Assembly: GCA_002469605.1 (NCBI GenBank)
Contig: DKMV01000346.1
Location: 1-13,588, forward strand
Direction of reading: 5' to 3'
Source of the DNA: Leclercia sp. UBA7405
Lineage (GTDB): Bacteria; Pseudomonadota; Gammaproteobacteria; Enterobacterales; Enterobacteriaceae
DNA: 13,588 bases
Under the pieces are notes generated by a model. The model searched no databases, was not told the DNA's origin, and saw only the letters and a list, made by a program, of their open reading frames with translations. Shown piece by piece: positions 6,571 through 13,514 of this stretch. The translations under genes were made by a program, and so were the position numbers. Position 1 is the stretch's first letter. Every line of letters begins with the position of its first letter.

Positions 6571-6897
6571 CTATACCCCATAAATCCGATATGGCTGAAG
6601 TATCGATTCAACTGCCAGATCAATGGCGGATGAAGTGCCATTAGTGATTACCGCCTCCCTGTTTTCGTACCAGTGCGCGATAAGCATTAACATCGCGGTT
6701 TCGATATCTTCGGCATAAAGCAGCGCGTCGGGATCCGCCATATAAAGCGGGTCATCTGCCTTTTCATAAAGCCGGCGGCGGGTCCATCTCTGCACATATA
6801 GCACCGCAGCTTTTATTCTGGTTTCAATCCAGGCGTCTTCTGCAGTGCTTTCGGCATCGAGGCGACAGTGCGTCTTAACCTGCTCTTTAGTCAGCAT
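6571..6897 (-). CDS. gp6-like head-tail connector (adaptor) protein
   Basis: A 108-aa, largely helical protein of the phage gp6-like head-tail connector family (HK97 gp6 and relatives). These proteins form a ring bound beneath the portal and give the docking surface for the closure protein. Typical features are the N-terminal LTKEQVKTHCRLD helix, then EDAWIETRIKAAVLYVQRWT, and ETAMLMLIAHWYENREAV followed by a C-terminal LQPYR segment. The ATG at 6897 has AAGGGG just upstream, made from the end of the 61-aa gene (TAAGGGG). The stop TAG is itself part of the ribosome site of the following 54-aa gene. Position after the capsid gene and before head closure agrees with the role. Confidence 0.9.
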   Translation of the reverse strand: MLTKEQVKTHCRLDAESTAEDAWIETRIKAAVLYVQRWTRRRLYEKADDPLYMADPDALLYAEDIETAMLMLIAHWYENREAVITNGTSSAIDLAVESILQPYRIYGV

Positions 6898-6906
6898 GCG
6901 CGCCCC

Positions 6907-7092
6907 TTACCTACCTTTACCCTTTCCTTTTGGATCGGAGTCTTTACCAGGTTCCGGTTTTTTGGCGCCGGGTTCTGCGGCATAACCGCGAGCCAACAGC
7001 TCGCGACCATGCTGTTCCAGCGTCTCGAACTCAGTACCTTCAGTAAGCACGTTGCCTTCAAAGTAGATGGGCTTGATAGCAATCAGCTTCAT
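6907..7092 (-). CDS. Small hypothetical phage protein, 61 aa, basic tail
   Basis: A 61-aa protein with a strong ribosome site (AAGGAG) and an ATG at 7092. The first 40 residues (MKLIAIKPIYFEGNVLTEGT, then a QHGRELLARGYA segment) form a small beta/helix module often seen directly after the capsid gene in HK97-like phages. The last 20 or so residues are rich in Lys, Gly, Pro and Asp and probably disordered. No function is known to me; the site next to the connector gene suggests a head accessory role. The gene follows the terminator hairpin after the capsid gene, so its expression should be lower than that of the capsid. The pattern of residues, ribosome site and spacing make it a real gene. 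Confidence 0.82.
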   Translation of the reverse strand: MKLIAIKPIYFEGNVLTEGTEFETLEQHGRELLARGYAAEPGAKKPEPGKDSDPKGKGKGR

Positions 7093-7108
7093 GGCTGTCT
7101 CCTTAAAG

Positions 7109-7136
7109 AAAAAAAGAAAAGCGGCCCGCAGGCCGC
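7109..7136 (-). terminator. Intrinsic terminator after the major capsid gene
   Basis: On the minus strand GCGGCC and GGCCGC form a perfect 6-bp GC stem across a TGCG tetraloop, followed by TTTTC and a longer T run down to 7109. It lies 10 bases after the capsid stop codon and just before the ribosome site of the 61-aa gene. It may act as a partial terminator or as a 3' hairpin that protects the capsid message. Confidence 0.78.
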
Positions 7137-7145
7137 CGTTAAGAA

Positions 7146-8366
7146 TTACGCGCCGCCACCTGCTGCAGGCGCAGTGAAGGAGCCGTAGATGAACGCCTCA
7201 GGGCGTTTAACCGCCAGGGCCAGACGCTCTTCGCAGCGAATCGAGATCATGTTTTTCTCGAAGTCGTCGGCGTTCTCAGTGGAGATCACCACGTTGGCGT
7301 CTTCACGGTCGAACAGCTGTGCCGCAGCGTTGAATGCACCGGTCAGGAACTTGCCCTGGAATGCTGCTGCTTCGGTTGCTACCACCGGCAGGCCCCAAAG
7401 GGTAGGACCAGTCAGGGCCGCCGGGTTCGCCAGGATATAGCGGCCCAGCGTGTCTTTGGTGAGTTCAATCTTCGCCCAGTCGATGAAGTGCAGGACGTGG
7501 CCGGAAGCCGGGAAGCGCGCCAGCTGAGCCTGCAGCATTGCGAGGCGCAGATCGTCGATGCCGTTCTGTTGTTCTACGGTGAACGCAGCATCGTACGCCG
7601 AGGCCTGCGGCACGATGCCTTTCAGGTGCGAACCGGTACCGTCGCCAAAGAGAATTTCCTGTTCTTCCACATACTTCAGGCCGTAACGCATCTCGGCGTC
7701 GATAGTGGACTGCAGCTGCGCGAAGTCATCCAGAATCTGTTTGGACGCCTTGAACATGTGCGCGATGGTGGTGACCGGCGTGATCTGCGTGGCGAACTGG
7801 ATATCGCTGTACGGCTTGGCGGTGCCTTCCGGCACAACTTTCGCCGCATTGGTGAAGCCGGTTTGCTGCACCCAGAAGATGGCCGGTGCTGAGGTGCGGC
7901 CTGGCGCGATCAGATCGCGGATGAAAAGGCGCTGTTTCGGTGCGGTGTCGATACCCGGCAGACGCTGCGGTTCAACCACGCCGGTGGCGACATCCGTGGA
8001 AATAAGCGCGGCGTTCACCGGCACGCTGACGCGCTTACCGCCTTCCACGCTTGCCGCGAATGCTTTCAGTGCTTCGCTGCTGATGACGGTCTGGCCAACG
8101 GTCTCGATCACCTTTGCAGCGTTGGCCAGCGGCATCTGAGCAACCTGCTGCTCAAGTTCGCCGAGCGCCGCCTTAAGCGTTTTTTCAGCATCTTTCAGGG
8201 CATTAAATTCCACCGCCATTTTGTCGACGGTGTCTTTGGTTTCGGCTGACAGCTCGCCATTTTTCTTTGCTTCTTTCAGCGCTTCTTCTGCCTTGGCATT
8301 AAATTTTCCGGTCGCCTCTTCAATGCTGGCGCTGACTTTTTTCAGGATCTCATTTACATCAGACAT
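7146..8366 (-). CDS. Major capsid protein, HK97 fold
   Basis: A 406-aa HK97-family capsid protein (HK97 gp5 is 385 aa). Residues 1 to about 110 are a charged helical/coiled-coil delta domain that acts as built-in scaffold and should be removed by the upstream protease; the mature shell protein follows. It aligns well to gp5 through RDLIAPGRTS, EEQEILFGDGTG, LGRYILANP, LWGLPVV and CEERLALA. The residues that form and catalyse the gp5 crosslink appear conserved: K184 in AKPYSD (gp5 K169), N372 in KNM (N356) and E379 in CEER (E363). A crosslinked chainmail capsid is therefore predicted. The ATG has GGAG about 7 bases upstream and lies 12 bases after the protease stop. A terminator hairpin follows. 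The C-terminus is a short Ala/Gly tail. Confidence 0.97.
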   Translation of the reverse strand: MSDVNEILKKVSASIEEATGKFNAKAEEALKEAKKNGELSAETKDTVDKMAVEFNALKDAEKTLKAALGELEQQVAQMPLANAAKVIETVGQTVISSEALKAFAASVEGGKRVSVPVNAALISTDVATGVVEPQRLPGIDTAPKQRLFIRDLIAPGRTSAPAIFWVQQTGFTNAAKVVPEGTAKPYSDIQFATQITPVTTIAHMFKASKQILDDFAQLQSTIDAEMRYGLKYVEEQEILFGDGTGSHLKGIVPQASAYDAAFTVEQQNGIDDLRLAMLQAQLARFPASGHVLHFIDWAKIELTKDTLGRYILANPAALTGPTLWGLPVVATEAAAFQGKFLTGAFNAAAQLFDREDANVVISTENADDFEKNMISIRCEERLALAVKRPEAFIYGSFTAPAAGGGA

Positions 8367-8378
8367 AATATCTCCGTT

Positions 8379-9233
8379 TTACTGGGCAGCCGCTTTCAGG
8401 CCGCTGAGTGCGGCTTCCAGTCGGTCAATGGTTTCGTTTTCGATGTTGGCAGCGCTCGGCGTGCCTTCTTGGTCAGAAGCAGCGCCTGGCTTGCTCCCGG
8501 ATAGGGCTTTAAGAAGTTTTCGTCGTTCAGATCGTGGCGTATCGGTTTTGGCCAGCAGCGCGTCAAGCTTGCGCAGCGCCGCCGCCGGACTGTCGTCGTC
8601 GTCGGCAATTTCATCAGCGGAAAGAAGGCTGTCAGCAAAGCCCTTCGCTACCGCTTCACTGCCGCCTATATAGGTTTCGCCATCCATCATCTTGCCGATA
8701 GTGTCGGCATCTAGACCGCTGCGCGCCTGATAGATATCGCTCATCGCGTTATCAAACGGCTCCATGTCAGCGGCGATCTGCGCCAGGTCGTGACGGTTAC
8801 CCATGGCATAGACCCAGCAGTTATGGATCATCAGGAATGCGCCTCGTCCGATCTGCACGTCATCACCGGCCATCGCGATAATTGATGCCGCCGATGCCGC
8901 CAGGCCAAGCACCTTCACGGTTACTTTGCCGTCGTATTCTCGCAGCAGGTTGTAAATGGCCAGCCCCTCGAACATGTCGCCACCGGGGCTATTGATGTTG
9001 ACTGTTACGTCAGCGCCATTAAGGGAGCGAAGCGCTCCGGCAATGCGGCTGGCCGTTACGCCGTCTCCCCAGTAGTCCGCGCCGATCACGTCAAAGATAG
9101 AAATGCTGTTGTCACCGTCCCGGGCGGCGCGGATGCCGCCGTTCCAGCGCTCCATTGCCGCTGCCGGCAGGTCAGATTTTTCGCGCGCAAAAGGTCGCCC
9201 CTCCGGCGCCGCCGGAAGGCTTTTAATTGTCAT
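8379..9233 (-). CDS. Prohead maturation protease, ClpP-like (S14 family)
   Basis: A 284-aa head maturation protease with a ClpP-like serine peptidase core. Residues 76-90 hold VTVNINSPGGDMFEG, the strand and oxyanion region. The catalytic serine is S114 in GLAASAAS, the histidine is H137 in LMIHNCW, and D184 in KMMDGETYIG fits the third position of the triad. The role is to cut the capsid delta domain, and itself, inside the prohead before expansion. Residues from about 205 on form an acidic, then basic, helical extension of some 80 residues that is not part of the peptidase fold. It may hold the enzyme in the prohead by contacting the capsid delta domains. The ATG has AGGAG about 6 bases upstream, overlapping the portal stop TAG. 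Order portal-protease-capsid is the HK97 arrangement. Confidence 0.95.
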   Translation of the reverse strand: MTIKSLPAAPEGRPFAREKSDLPAAAMERWNGGIRAARDGDNSISIFDVIGADYWGDGVTASRIAGALRSLNGADVTVNINSPGGDMFEGLAIYNLLREYDGKVTVKVLGLAASAASIIAMAGDDVQIGRGAFLMIHNCWVYAMGNRHDLAQIAADMEPFDNAMSDIYQARSGLDADTIGKMMDGETYIGGSEAVAKGFADSLLSADEIADDDDSPAAALRKLDALLAKTDTPRSERRKLLKALSGSKPGAASDQEGTPSAANIENETIDRLEAALSGLKAAAQ

Positions 9234-9241
9234 GGATGCTC

Positions 9242-10546
9242 CTAAGCCGCTTGTTGCAGCGGGGACTGTTCGAAGGGGATGTCAGGGAATACGTGGTTAT
9301 GAACCTGTCGCAGCGCGAAAGCCTGTGCTGCCTGGCTGTTTTGCTTCAGGTCTTCAAGCGGCGTCAGGTTGAGCTGCACTGTATAAAGGTCGCCGCCCTC
9401 AATCGGTGGCATGTTTTCCAGGCGACGAACGTCGTTACGGGACATCCAGCCGTTCTGCAGCGCACTGGTGTAGTAAGCAGCCCTGCCAGCGCTGTCGGCG
9501 CGCAGCAAGCCCTCAACTGAAAACTCAGCAAAGAGGTCCTCTTCGCCATTCAGCAGACAACGTGAGATCTCCTGCTCGATATTCACCAGCAGCGGACGCA
9601 GCGTGTGGGTCAGGAATTGGAGGTTCATACCCTCAAGACTCGATGCCCAGCTGCTCTGCTTCGATGTGTGTCCGACCATAAATGGCGGTACGCGGAACCA
9701 TCTGCAGATTTCCTCGATGCTGAACGACCGCGACTCAAGCATCTGCGCGGCTTCCGGGTTCATAGTGACGTTCTGATATTTCAGCCCGCCCTCAAGAACC
9801 ATAATTTTTCCGGCGTTTTTAGAGCCGGTAAAGGCCTGCATATAGCCCCGAAGTCGCTCTCTTTGATCCTTATCAAGCGCCGCGTCAGCTGAAAGAAACC
9901 CGGAGCTTTGCAGGCCATTTTCGAAAATCTTTGCAGCAGATTCTTCGACGGCCATCGCCGCGCCGATCACGTCACGACCTGTCATCATTGGCATCATGCC
10001 GCAGACACCATCAAGGCCAAATCCCCGGATGTGCATCAGGTTCTTTTCGGGAATAACTCGTTTCTTGCCGTCCTCGGTGTAGGTGTATTCCAGCCTCCCG
10101 GTATCCAGCCGCTTTACTACCATGTTCTGGGGCATCAATGGCACCAGCGAAACCAGCTTATTGCCGATAAACAGCTTCTCGACAAAGGCATTACCGCGTA
10201 GGCAGATGCTGGCCACCACCATCAGCATAAAGCGCGACGGCGTCATTTCTAGATTAGGACGGCGACAAAGCACCTGGTAAACCGGATGGTTCTGCGCCAG
10301 CTTGCGCGAACCATCATCCTGCCGGGTGTAAATCTTAACCGGCAACGTGGACACCGACTCGCTCAGAAGACGGACGCAGGCCCAGACGGCCGATAGCTGA
10401 ATCGCCCTATCTGCCGTGACAACCTTGCCGCTGCTGCTCGTGCCATACCATTCCTGCCAGAACGTTCCGGTAGTCAGGCTGATGGGCACGCCCAGCCAGT
10501 TGAGCAAGGCGCTTTTTACCTTGCCCGGCTGCTTATTTTTCTTCAT
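9242..10546 (-). CDS. Portal protein, HK97 family
   Basis: A 434-aa HK97-family portal protein (HK97 gp3 is of similar size), expected to form the dodecameric ring at one vertex through which DNA passes. Family features include the AIQLSAVWACVRLLSESVST helix near residue 50, the HPVYQVLCRRPNLEMTPSRF segment, GNAFVEKLF, the FGLDGVCG loop, and the SIEEICRWFRVPPFMVG segment followed by SSLEGMNLQFL, which belong to the stem and crown parts. The C-terminus has the RNDVRRLENMPPIEGGD motif common to the group. The start overlaps the terminase stop by one base (TGATG) and has only a modest TAGGT ribosome site, so translation is probably coupled to terminase. The stop TAG doubles as part of the protease ribosome site. 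Confidence 0.96.
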   Translation of the reverse strand: MKKNKQPGKVKSALLNWLGVPISLTTGTFWQEWYGTSSSGKVVTADRAIQLSAVWACVRLLSESVSTLPVKIYTRQDDGSRKLAQNHPVYQVLCRRPNLEMTPSRFMLMVVASICLRGNAFVEKLFIGNKLVSLVPLMPQNMVVKRLDTGRLEYTYTEDGKKRVIPEKNLMHIRGFGLDGVCGMMPMMTGRDVIGAAMAVEESAAKIFENGLQSSGFLSADAALDKDQRERLRGYMQAFTGSKNAGKIMVLEGGLKYQNVTMNPEAAQMLESRSFSIEEICRWFRVPPFMVGHTSKQSSWASSLEGMNLQFLTHTLRPLLVNIEQEISRCLLNGEEDLFAEFSVEGLLRADSAGRAAYYTSALQNGWMSRNDVRRLENMPPIEGGDLYTVQLNLTPLEDLKQNSQAAQAFALRQVHNHVFPDIPFEQSPLQQAA

Positions 10547-12276
10547 CAGAAACCTACCATGATGGGATTTTCAAAGAAGCCGTTAAGATCCTGTCGGGTC
10601 TCCGGCAGCATGGCCCGGCCTATATCCATGATCAGGGCAGTGGCCCCGTCGATTTTGTTCTCGCTGTGCTCCTTAATGGGCCGCACAACGTCGTCGTTAC
10701 CAGGGAGGTGTTTACCCACCACGTTAGAGATACACCACGTCAGTATTGGGTGGCCGTCATGGTGGAAGCGTCCGGCCTCTATCGCCGCCTCAAGCTCTTT
10801 CATCGGATCCGACATATTGGTGTAGTTCTGGACGATTGTTATCGGGGTGAGACCCTCATCGGCCAGATGATGAGACAGGTTTGTGGCACCGTGGGGGTCG
10901 ATGGCTGATTCCTCCACCGGGTTCTGCCGATTAACCGCCTTGGCTTCCTCCAGGATGACGCGGTAGTCGATCTCAGCACCTTCAGTTACCTCCAGGTGCC
11001 CGGAATTCACCCACTTCTGGAAGCGTTCAGCAGTACGCTGATGATCGGTATCAGTGCTGTATACCGTGTCATAGGGTACCCAGAACTTAGGCGCTATACA
11101 GTAATAGTGCCTCCTGCCGTCAATATCACGCGTGAAGATCCGCACCATGCTGTTCATGTCGAGTTTTCGGGCCAGGTCGAACGAGAGATAGCAAGGCTGG
11201 CCTTCGAACTGCTCGATCGTCAGCGTCTCATCCTCGCAGTTGCGCCAGCTGACCTGGTTGAAATAAGCCGCGCGGGCTGATACCCAGATGTTCAGGTGTT
11301 TGGTTTTGAAGACGTTGGCCTGGCGGGCATTGTTCATGCCCCGTTTCTGCTGGCTCAGCAGGAAATCGCTGTAGACCGAAATGCCCATGTTGGGGTTCGC
11401 CTTGCGCAGCACCGCCGGATCGGTCCAGTCATCTCCCTCATCAACGGTGTAAATCACACCGAACAGCTCATCGTTATGTACCGTGCCGTTCAGCATTTCA
11501 ATGACTTCCCGGCGCTTGTCGTAGCACGGTCCCTCAATGTTATATCCCGCTGTGGTAATGGCCCACATCAGCGGCTGACGCCGGGCACCCATACCTGTCA
11601 GCATGGTGGTGTAGAGTGCATCGGTATCGTGCTCGTGGTATTCGTCCACGATGGCACAACTCGGAGAGGCACCGTCGCCAGGGTTGCCGATCAGCGGTTC
11701 AAGACGGGCCCCATCTTCCGGTCGGTTCAGGTTGGAGGCATTAACCTCCACGCCAAACGCGTCACAAAGCGCCGGGGTGCGCTTACACATCAGTCGCGCC
11801 GGGCGGAACACTTCCCACGCCTGCTTTTCTGTCGTGGCGCCGGAGTAAACCTCTGCGCCAAACTCGTCGTCGCAGGTGAAGCAGAACAATGCCACACCGG
11901 CAGAGATCGCTGACTTACCATTCTTGCGCGGGATCTCGGTATAAACCTCGCGGAAACGCCGCAGCTTCGAACCCTTACGCACCCAGCCGAACGCCGAACA
12001 AACGATAAACAATTGCCAGGGCTCCAGGGTGATGGGCATGCGTTTGAAGGCCCACTCGCCTTTCGTATGCGGCAGGAGCTGGATAAACTTTGCCGCTTTT
12101 TCCGCCAGGTCTTTATCGAACCGGTAGGGAAATTTTTTCGTTTTCTCTTTCGCCAGATCGTCCAGGTGCCGCTGGCACGCATCGATGACGTAGCGGCACG
12201 CCACAGTTTTCCCCCGGACGATGTCGCGGGCATATTGATTTGCGGCGTTCACGTTAGGGTAGGATTTGCGTGTCAT
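10546..12276 (-). CDS. terL: Terminase large subunit (ATPase and nuclease)
   Basis: A 576-aa packaging motor. The N-terminal ATPase has an adenine-binding-type segment EPWQLF (85-90), Walker A PRKNGKS (116-122), Walker B AIVDE (208-212) and a coupling motif TTAG (241-244). The C-terminal RNase H-like nuclease shows acidic residues at D367 (SFDLA), D460 (AIDPHGA) and D544/D551 ([13 protein letters not shown]). This is the Terminase_1/HK97-type architecture, at usual length. It cleaves concatemeric DNA at cos, together with small subunit and HNH protein, and pumps it into the prohead through the portal. The ATG overlaps the small-subunit stop (ATGA). All motifs look intact, so packaging should be functional. 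Confidence 0.97.
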   Translation of the reverse strand: MTRKSYPNVNAANQYARDIVRGKTVACRYVIDACQRHLDDLAKEKTKKFPYRFDKDLAEKAAKFIQLLPHTKGEWAFKRMPITLEPWQLFIVCSAFGWVRKGSKLRRFREVYTEIPRKNGKSAISAGVALFCFTCDDEFGAEVYSGATTEKQAWEVFRPARLMCKRTPALCDAFGVEVNASNLNRPEDGARLEPLIGNPGDGASPSCAIVDEYHEHDTDALYTTMLTGMGARRQPLMWAITTAGYNIEGPCYDKRREVIEMLNGTVHNDELFGVIYTVDEGDDWTDPAVLRKANPNMGISVYSDFLLSQQKRGMNNARQANVFKTKHLNIWVSARAAYFNQVSWRNCEDETLTIEQFEGQPCYLSFDLARKLDMNSMVRIFTRDIDGRRHYYCIAPKFWVPYDTVYSTDTDHQRTAERFQKWVNSGHLEVTEGAEIDYRVILEEAKAVNRQNPVEESAIDPHGATNLSHHLADEGLTPITIVQNYTNMSDPMKELEAAIEAGRFHHDGHPILTWCISNVVGKHLPGNDDVVRPIKEHSENKIDGATALIMDIGRAMLPETRQDLNGFFENPIMVGF

Positions 12277-12743
12277 AGATTTTTAAAGGGATTGTCCGAC
12301 TGTTTTTTGTTCCCACCAATCAGGCGCTGCCTGCTGCTGGGGTCCAGCCCGAGCATGCCTCCGAATGAGGCCATCTGCCGCATTGCTTCATTCAGAACGG
12401 TCAGCGCCGGGTTTTTGATCACACCGCCCATTGCGCCAGTTACGGTAATTCCATTTTTAGCAACGTCCACTTGCGCAGCGCGGGCGTTGGCATAGGCCAC
12501 ACAAAACATTTCGAGATTGTGTAAATCCGTGGCGCACAAAACCTCCTGCGCGCAAAGCTCACTAGAGACCATTCTCCACATTGTTGCAGCGGATTCGCTG
12601 AGCCACTCGGGCGGTTCGACGCCGGTTATGGGTGTGAAGGAGGGTTCTTCTTTATTGAGGGCGCGCTTACCCGGATTGCCTGCCAGCAACTTCCGGGCAG
12701 TCGGCTTGGCGCGGCGTCCGGATCGGCCCGTCGCTCCAGCCAT
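12273..12743 (-). CDS. terS: Terminase small subunit, P27 family
   Basis: A 156-aa protein of the P27 small terminase family. It begins with the hallmark basic segment [20 protein letters not shown] (about residues 9-28), followed by a proline-containing linker and [15 protein letters not shown]. Two long helices follow, then the [19 protein letters not shown] segment and [11 protein letters not shown], which are the family's C-terminal signature. The protein recognises phage DNA at the packaging site and hands it to the large subunit. The ATG at 12743 has CTGGAG about 7 bases upstream and follows the candidate packaging site. P27 small subunits are commonly found next to HNH genes, as here. 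A longer frame in another register crosses its start, but it is not supported. Confidence 0.95.
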   Translation of the reverse strand: MAGATGRSGRRAKPTARKLLAGNPGKRALNKEEPSFTPITGVEPPEWLSESAATMWRMVSSELCAQEVLCATDLHNLEMFCVAYANARAAQVDVAKNGITVTGAMGGVIKNPALTVLNEAMRQMASFGGMLGLDPSSRQRLIGGNKKQSDNPFKNL

Positions 12744-12852
12744 AGACGCTCCAGTTAAATTTTATATTTCGCGGGTGTAAAAATCTGACTGAGGCGGCGG
12801 TCCTTAGCAGGCAGGGGCCTGAACTTTTGACCCGCCCTCCCCGTTGATGAGA
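12744..12852 (-). other. Candidate cos cleavage region (GC-rich leader of the small terminase gene)
   Basis: There is no credible gene in this non-coding stretch. Read on the minus strand it has a G-rich block, GGGGAGGGCGGGTCAAAAGT (12843-12824), then AGGCCCCTGCCT, which can form a short AGGC/GCCT hairpin, then a C-rich CCGCCGCC block, and lastly an A/T-rich segment leading to the small terminase ribosome site. In HK97-type phages cos lies between the HNH and terminase genes and is cut with HNH help. The placement and base skew therefore suggest cosN here, but the exact nick positions cannot be read from one copy of the sequence. Confidence 0.45.
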
Positions 12853-12927
12853 ATCGATATCATTCACATCAGGATGATTGCATTTGAAATCATTTCACAT
12901 GCTGTCGTTACGAATCATTCTCACTCA
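12845..12927 (-). repeat. Repeat and dyad cluster upstream of the small terminase gene
   Basis: Read on the minus strand, AATGAT occurs three times in similar surroundings: TGAGTGAGAATGATTCG (12927-12911), ATGTGAAATGATTTC (12900-12886) and GATGTGAATGATATCG (12870-12855). Cores are spaced 25 and 30 bases. The second copy sits in a dyad at 12880-12902 with 10 of 11 paired positions around a central base. The third sits in a dyad at 12845-12871 with 9 of 10 paired arm positions around 7 bases. The first copy overlaps the end of the 71-aa gene. The layout recalls cosB-type binding sites for a small terminase, but binding is inferred. Confidence 0.6.
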
Positions 12928-13123
12928 GGTCTATCCTGACCGGGTGCTCGTTCATGCCGGCATCAAGGCTAAAGATGGCGGTGATGCTGGGCATGGTGGC
13001 CGGTTCGGTGTTAACTGTGGTACTCAACTGCTGGCTGAGCAGCACACCATCGACTGCGACGCCATAGCCCATCAAGACCTGGCCGCGATAGATATGAGCC
13101 AGTTGCACTTTCTTCTGCTTCAC
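12908..13123 (-). CDS. Small hypothetical phage protein, 71 aa, GTG start
   Basis: A 71-aa protein I do not recognise. It starts with GTG at 13123, overlapping the HNH stop as GTGA. A good ribosome site, GGAGAG, lies 6 bases upstream, and this supports the unusual start. The N-terminus (KQKKVQLAHIYRGQ) is basic; the rest alternates short hydrophobic strands (VLMGYGVAVDGVLL, SITAIFSL) and looks like a small beta protein. There is no signal peptide, membrane helix or metal motif. It sits between the HNH endonuclease and the candidate packaging site. A role in packaging or simply a host-directed small protein are both possible. The stop TAA lies at the edge of the repeat cluster. Confidence 0.72.
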   Translation of the reverse strand: MKQKKVQLAHIYRGQVLMGYGVAVDGVLLSQQLSTTVNTEPATMPSITAIFSLDAGMNEHPVRIDLSENDS

Positions 13124-13470
13124 CTGTTTCTCTCCGTTGCTGTCTTGCGCTTATGGCATGGCCAGCACAGCGATTCGAGATTGCTGTCGTTGTCAGTGCC
13201 ACCGCGAGCTTTGGGTTTGATGTGGTCAACCGTAGTTGCCGGAACTGGCCTGCTGTTGCGCAGGCATTCCTGGCAGATGTATCGATCACGCTTAAGGATG
13301 CGGACGCGGATGATGTCCCATTTACTGCCGTAGCCACGCTTGTGGCGGCTCAGACCTCGCTGGTGCTGCTGCCATCCTTCGTTACGGTGCGCCTCGCAGT
13401 AGCCGGAACGGTCTGTGGTGGTGCCGGAGCACCCTCGTTTACGGCAGGCGCGCGGGATAGCTGCTGGCAT
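13120..13470 (-). CDS. HNH endonuclease of the cos-packaging module
   Basis: A 116-aa HNH nuclease of the type found beside phage terminases (for example HK97 gp74), which stimulates cos cleavage by the large terminase. C9, C14, C25 and H28 near the N-terminus look like a first zinc site (CRKRGC, then CEAH). The HNH fold follows: C66 and C69 (CQEC), the catalytic VDHIKP with D82/H83, N97 in SNLESLC, and C102/C105/H106 in CWPCH. All core residues are present. I start at the ATG at 13470, which has GGAG about 9 bases upstream. An in-frame ATG at 13539 would place the 5' end inside a terminator hairpin and adds unrelated residues. The end overlaps the GTG of the next gene. Confidence 0.93.
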   Translation of the reverse strand: MPAAIPRACRKRGCSGTTTDRSGYCEAHRNEGWQQHQRGLSRHKRGYGSKWDIIRVRILKRDRYICQECLRNSRPVPATTVDHIKPKARGGTDNDSNLESLCWPCHKRKTATERNR

Positions 13471-13484
13471 ATTGTTGGCTCCAA

Positions 13485-13514
13485 TAAAAAAGCCACCAGC
13501 AGATGCCAGTGGCT
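13485..13514 (-). terminator. Intrinsic terminator upstream of the HNH gene
   Basis: On the minus strand AGCCACTGGC pairs with GCTGGTGGCT (10 pairs, two of them G-U) across an ATCT tetraloop, followed by six T. It ends about 15 bases before the HNH start codon. It would stop transcripts coming from genes to the right, or be read through by an antiterminated late transcript. The opposite strand lacks a T run, so it should act in one direction only. Confidence 0.82.

Noticed and set aside
11296..11913. 205-aa open frame on the plus strand
   Set aside because: It is antisense to the large terminase, whose motifs are all intact. It has no domain and no convincing start.
12013..12495. 160-aa plus-strand frame across the two terminase genes
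   Set aside because: It is a shadow of two well-supported genes on the other strand.
12667..12867. 66-aa minus-strand frame over the candidate cos region and the small terminase start
   Set aside because: It overlaps the P27 N-terminus in another register, has no good ribosome site, and its residues look like translated non-coding sequence.
12845..12871. Resemblance of the dyad to an iron-regulator (Fur) operator
   Set aside because: Only a partial match to the hexamer pattern, no promoter nearby, and the repeat arrangement with neighbouring copies fits a packaging-site explanation better.
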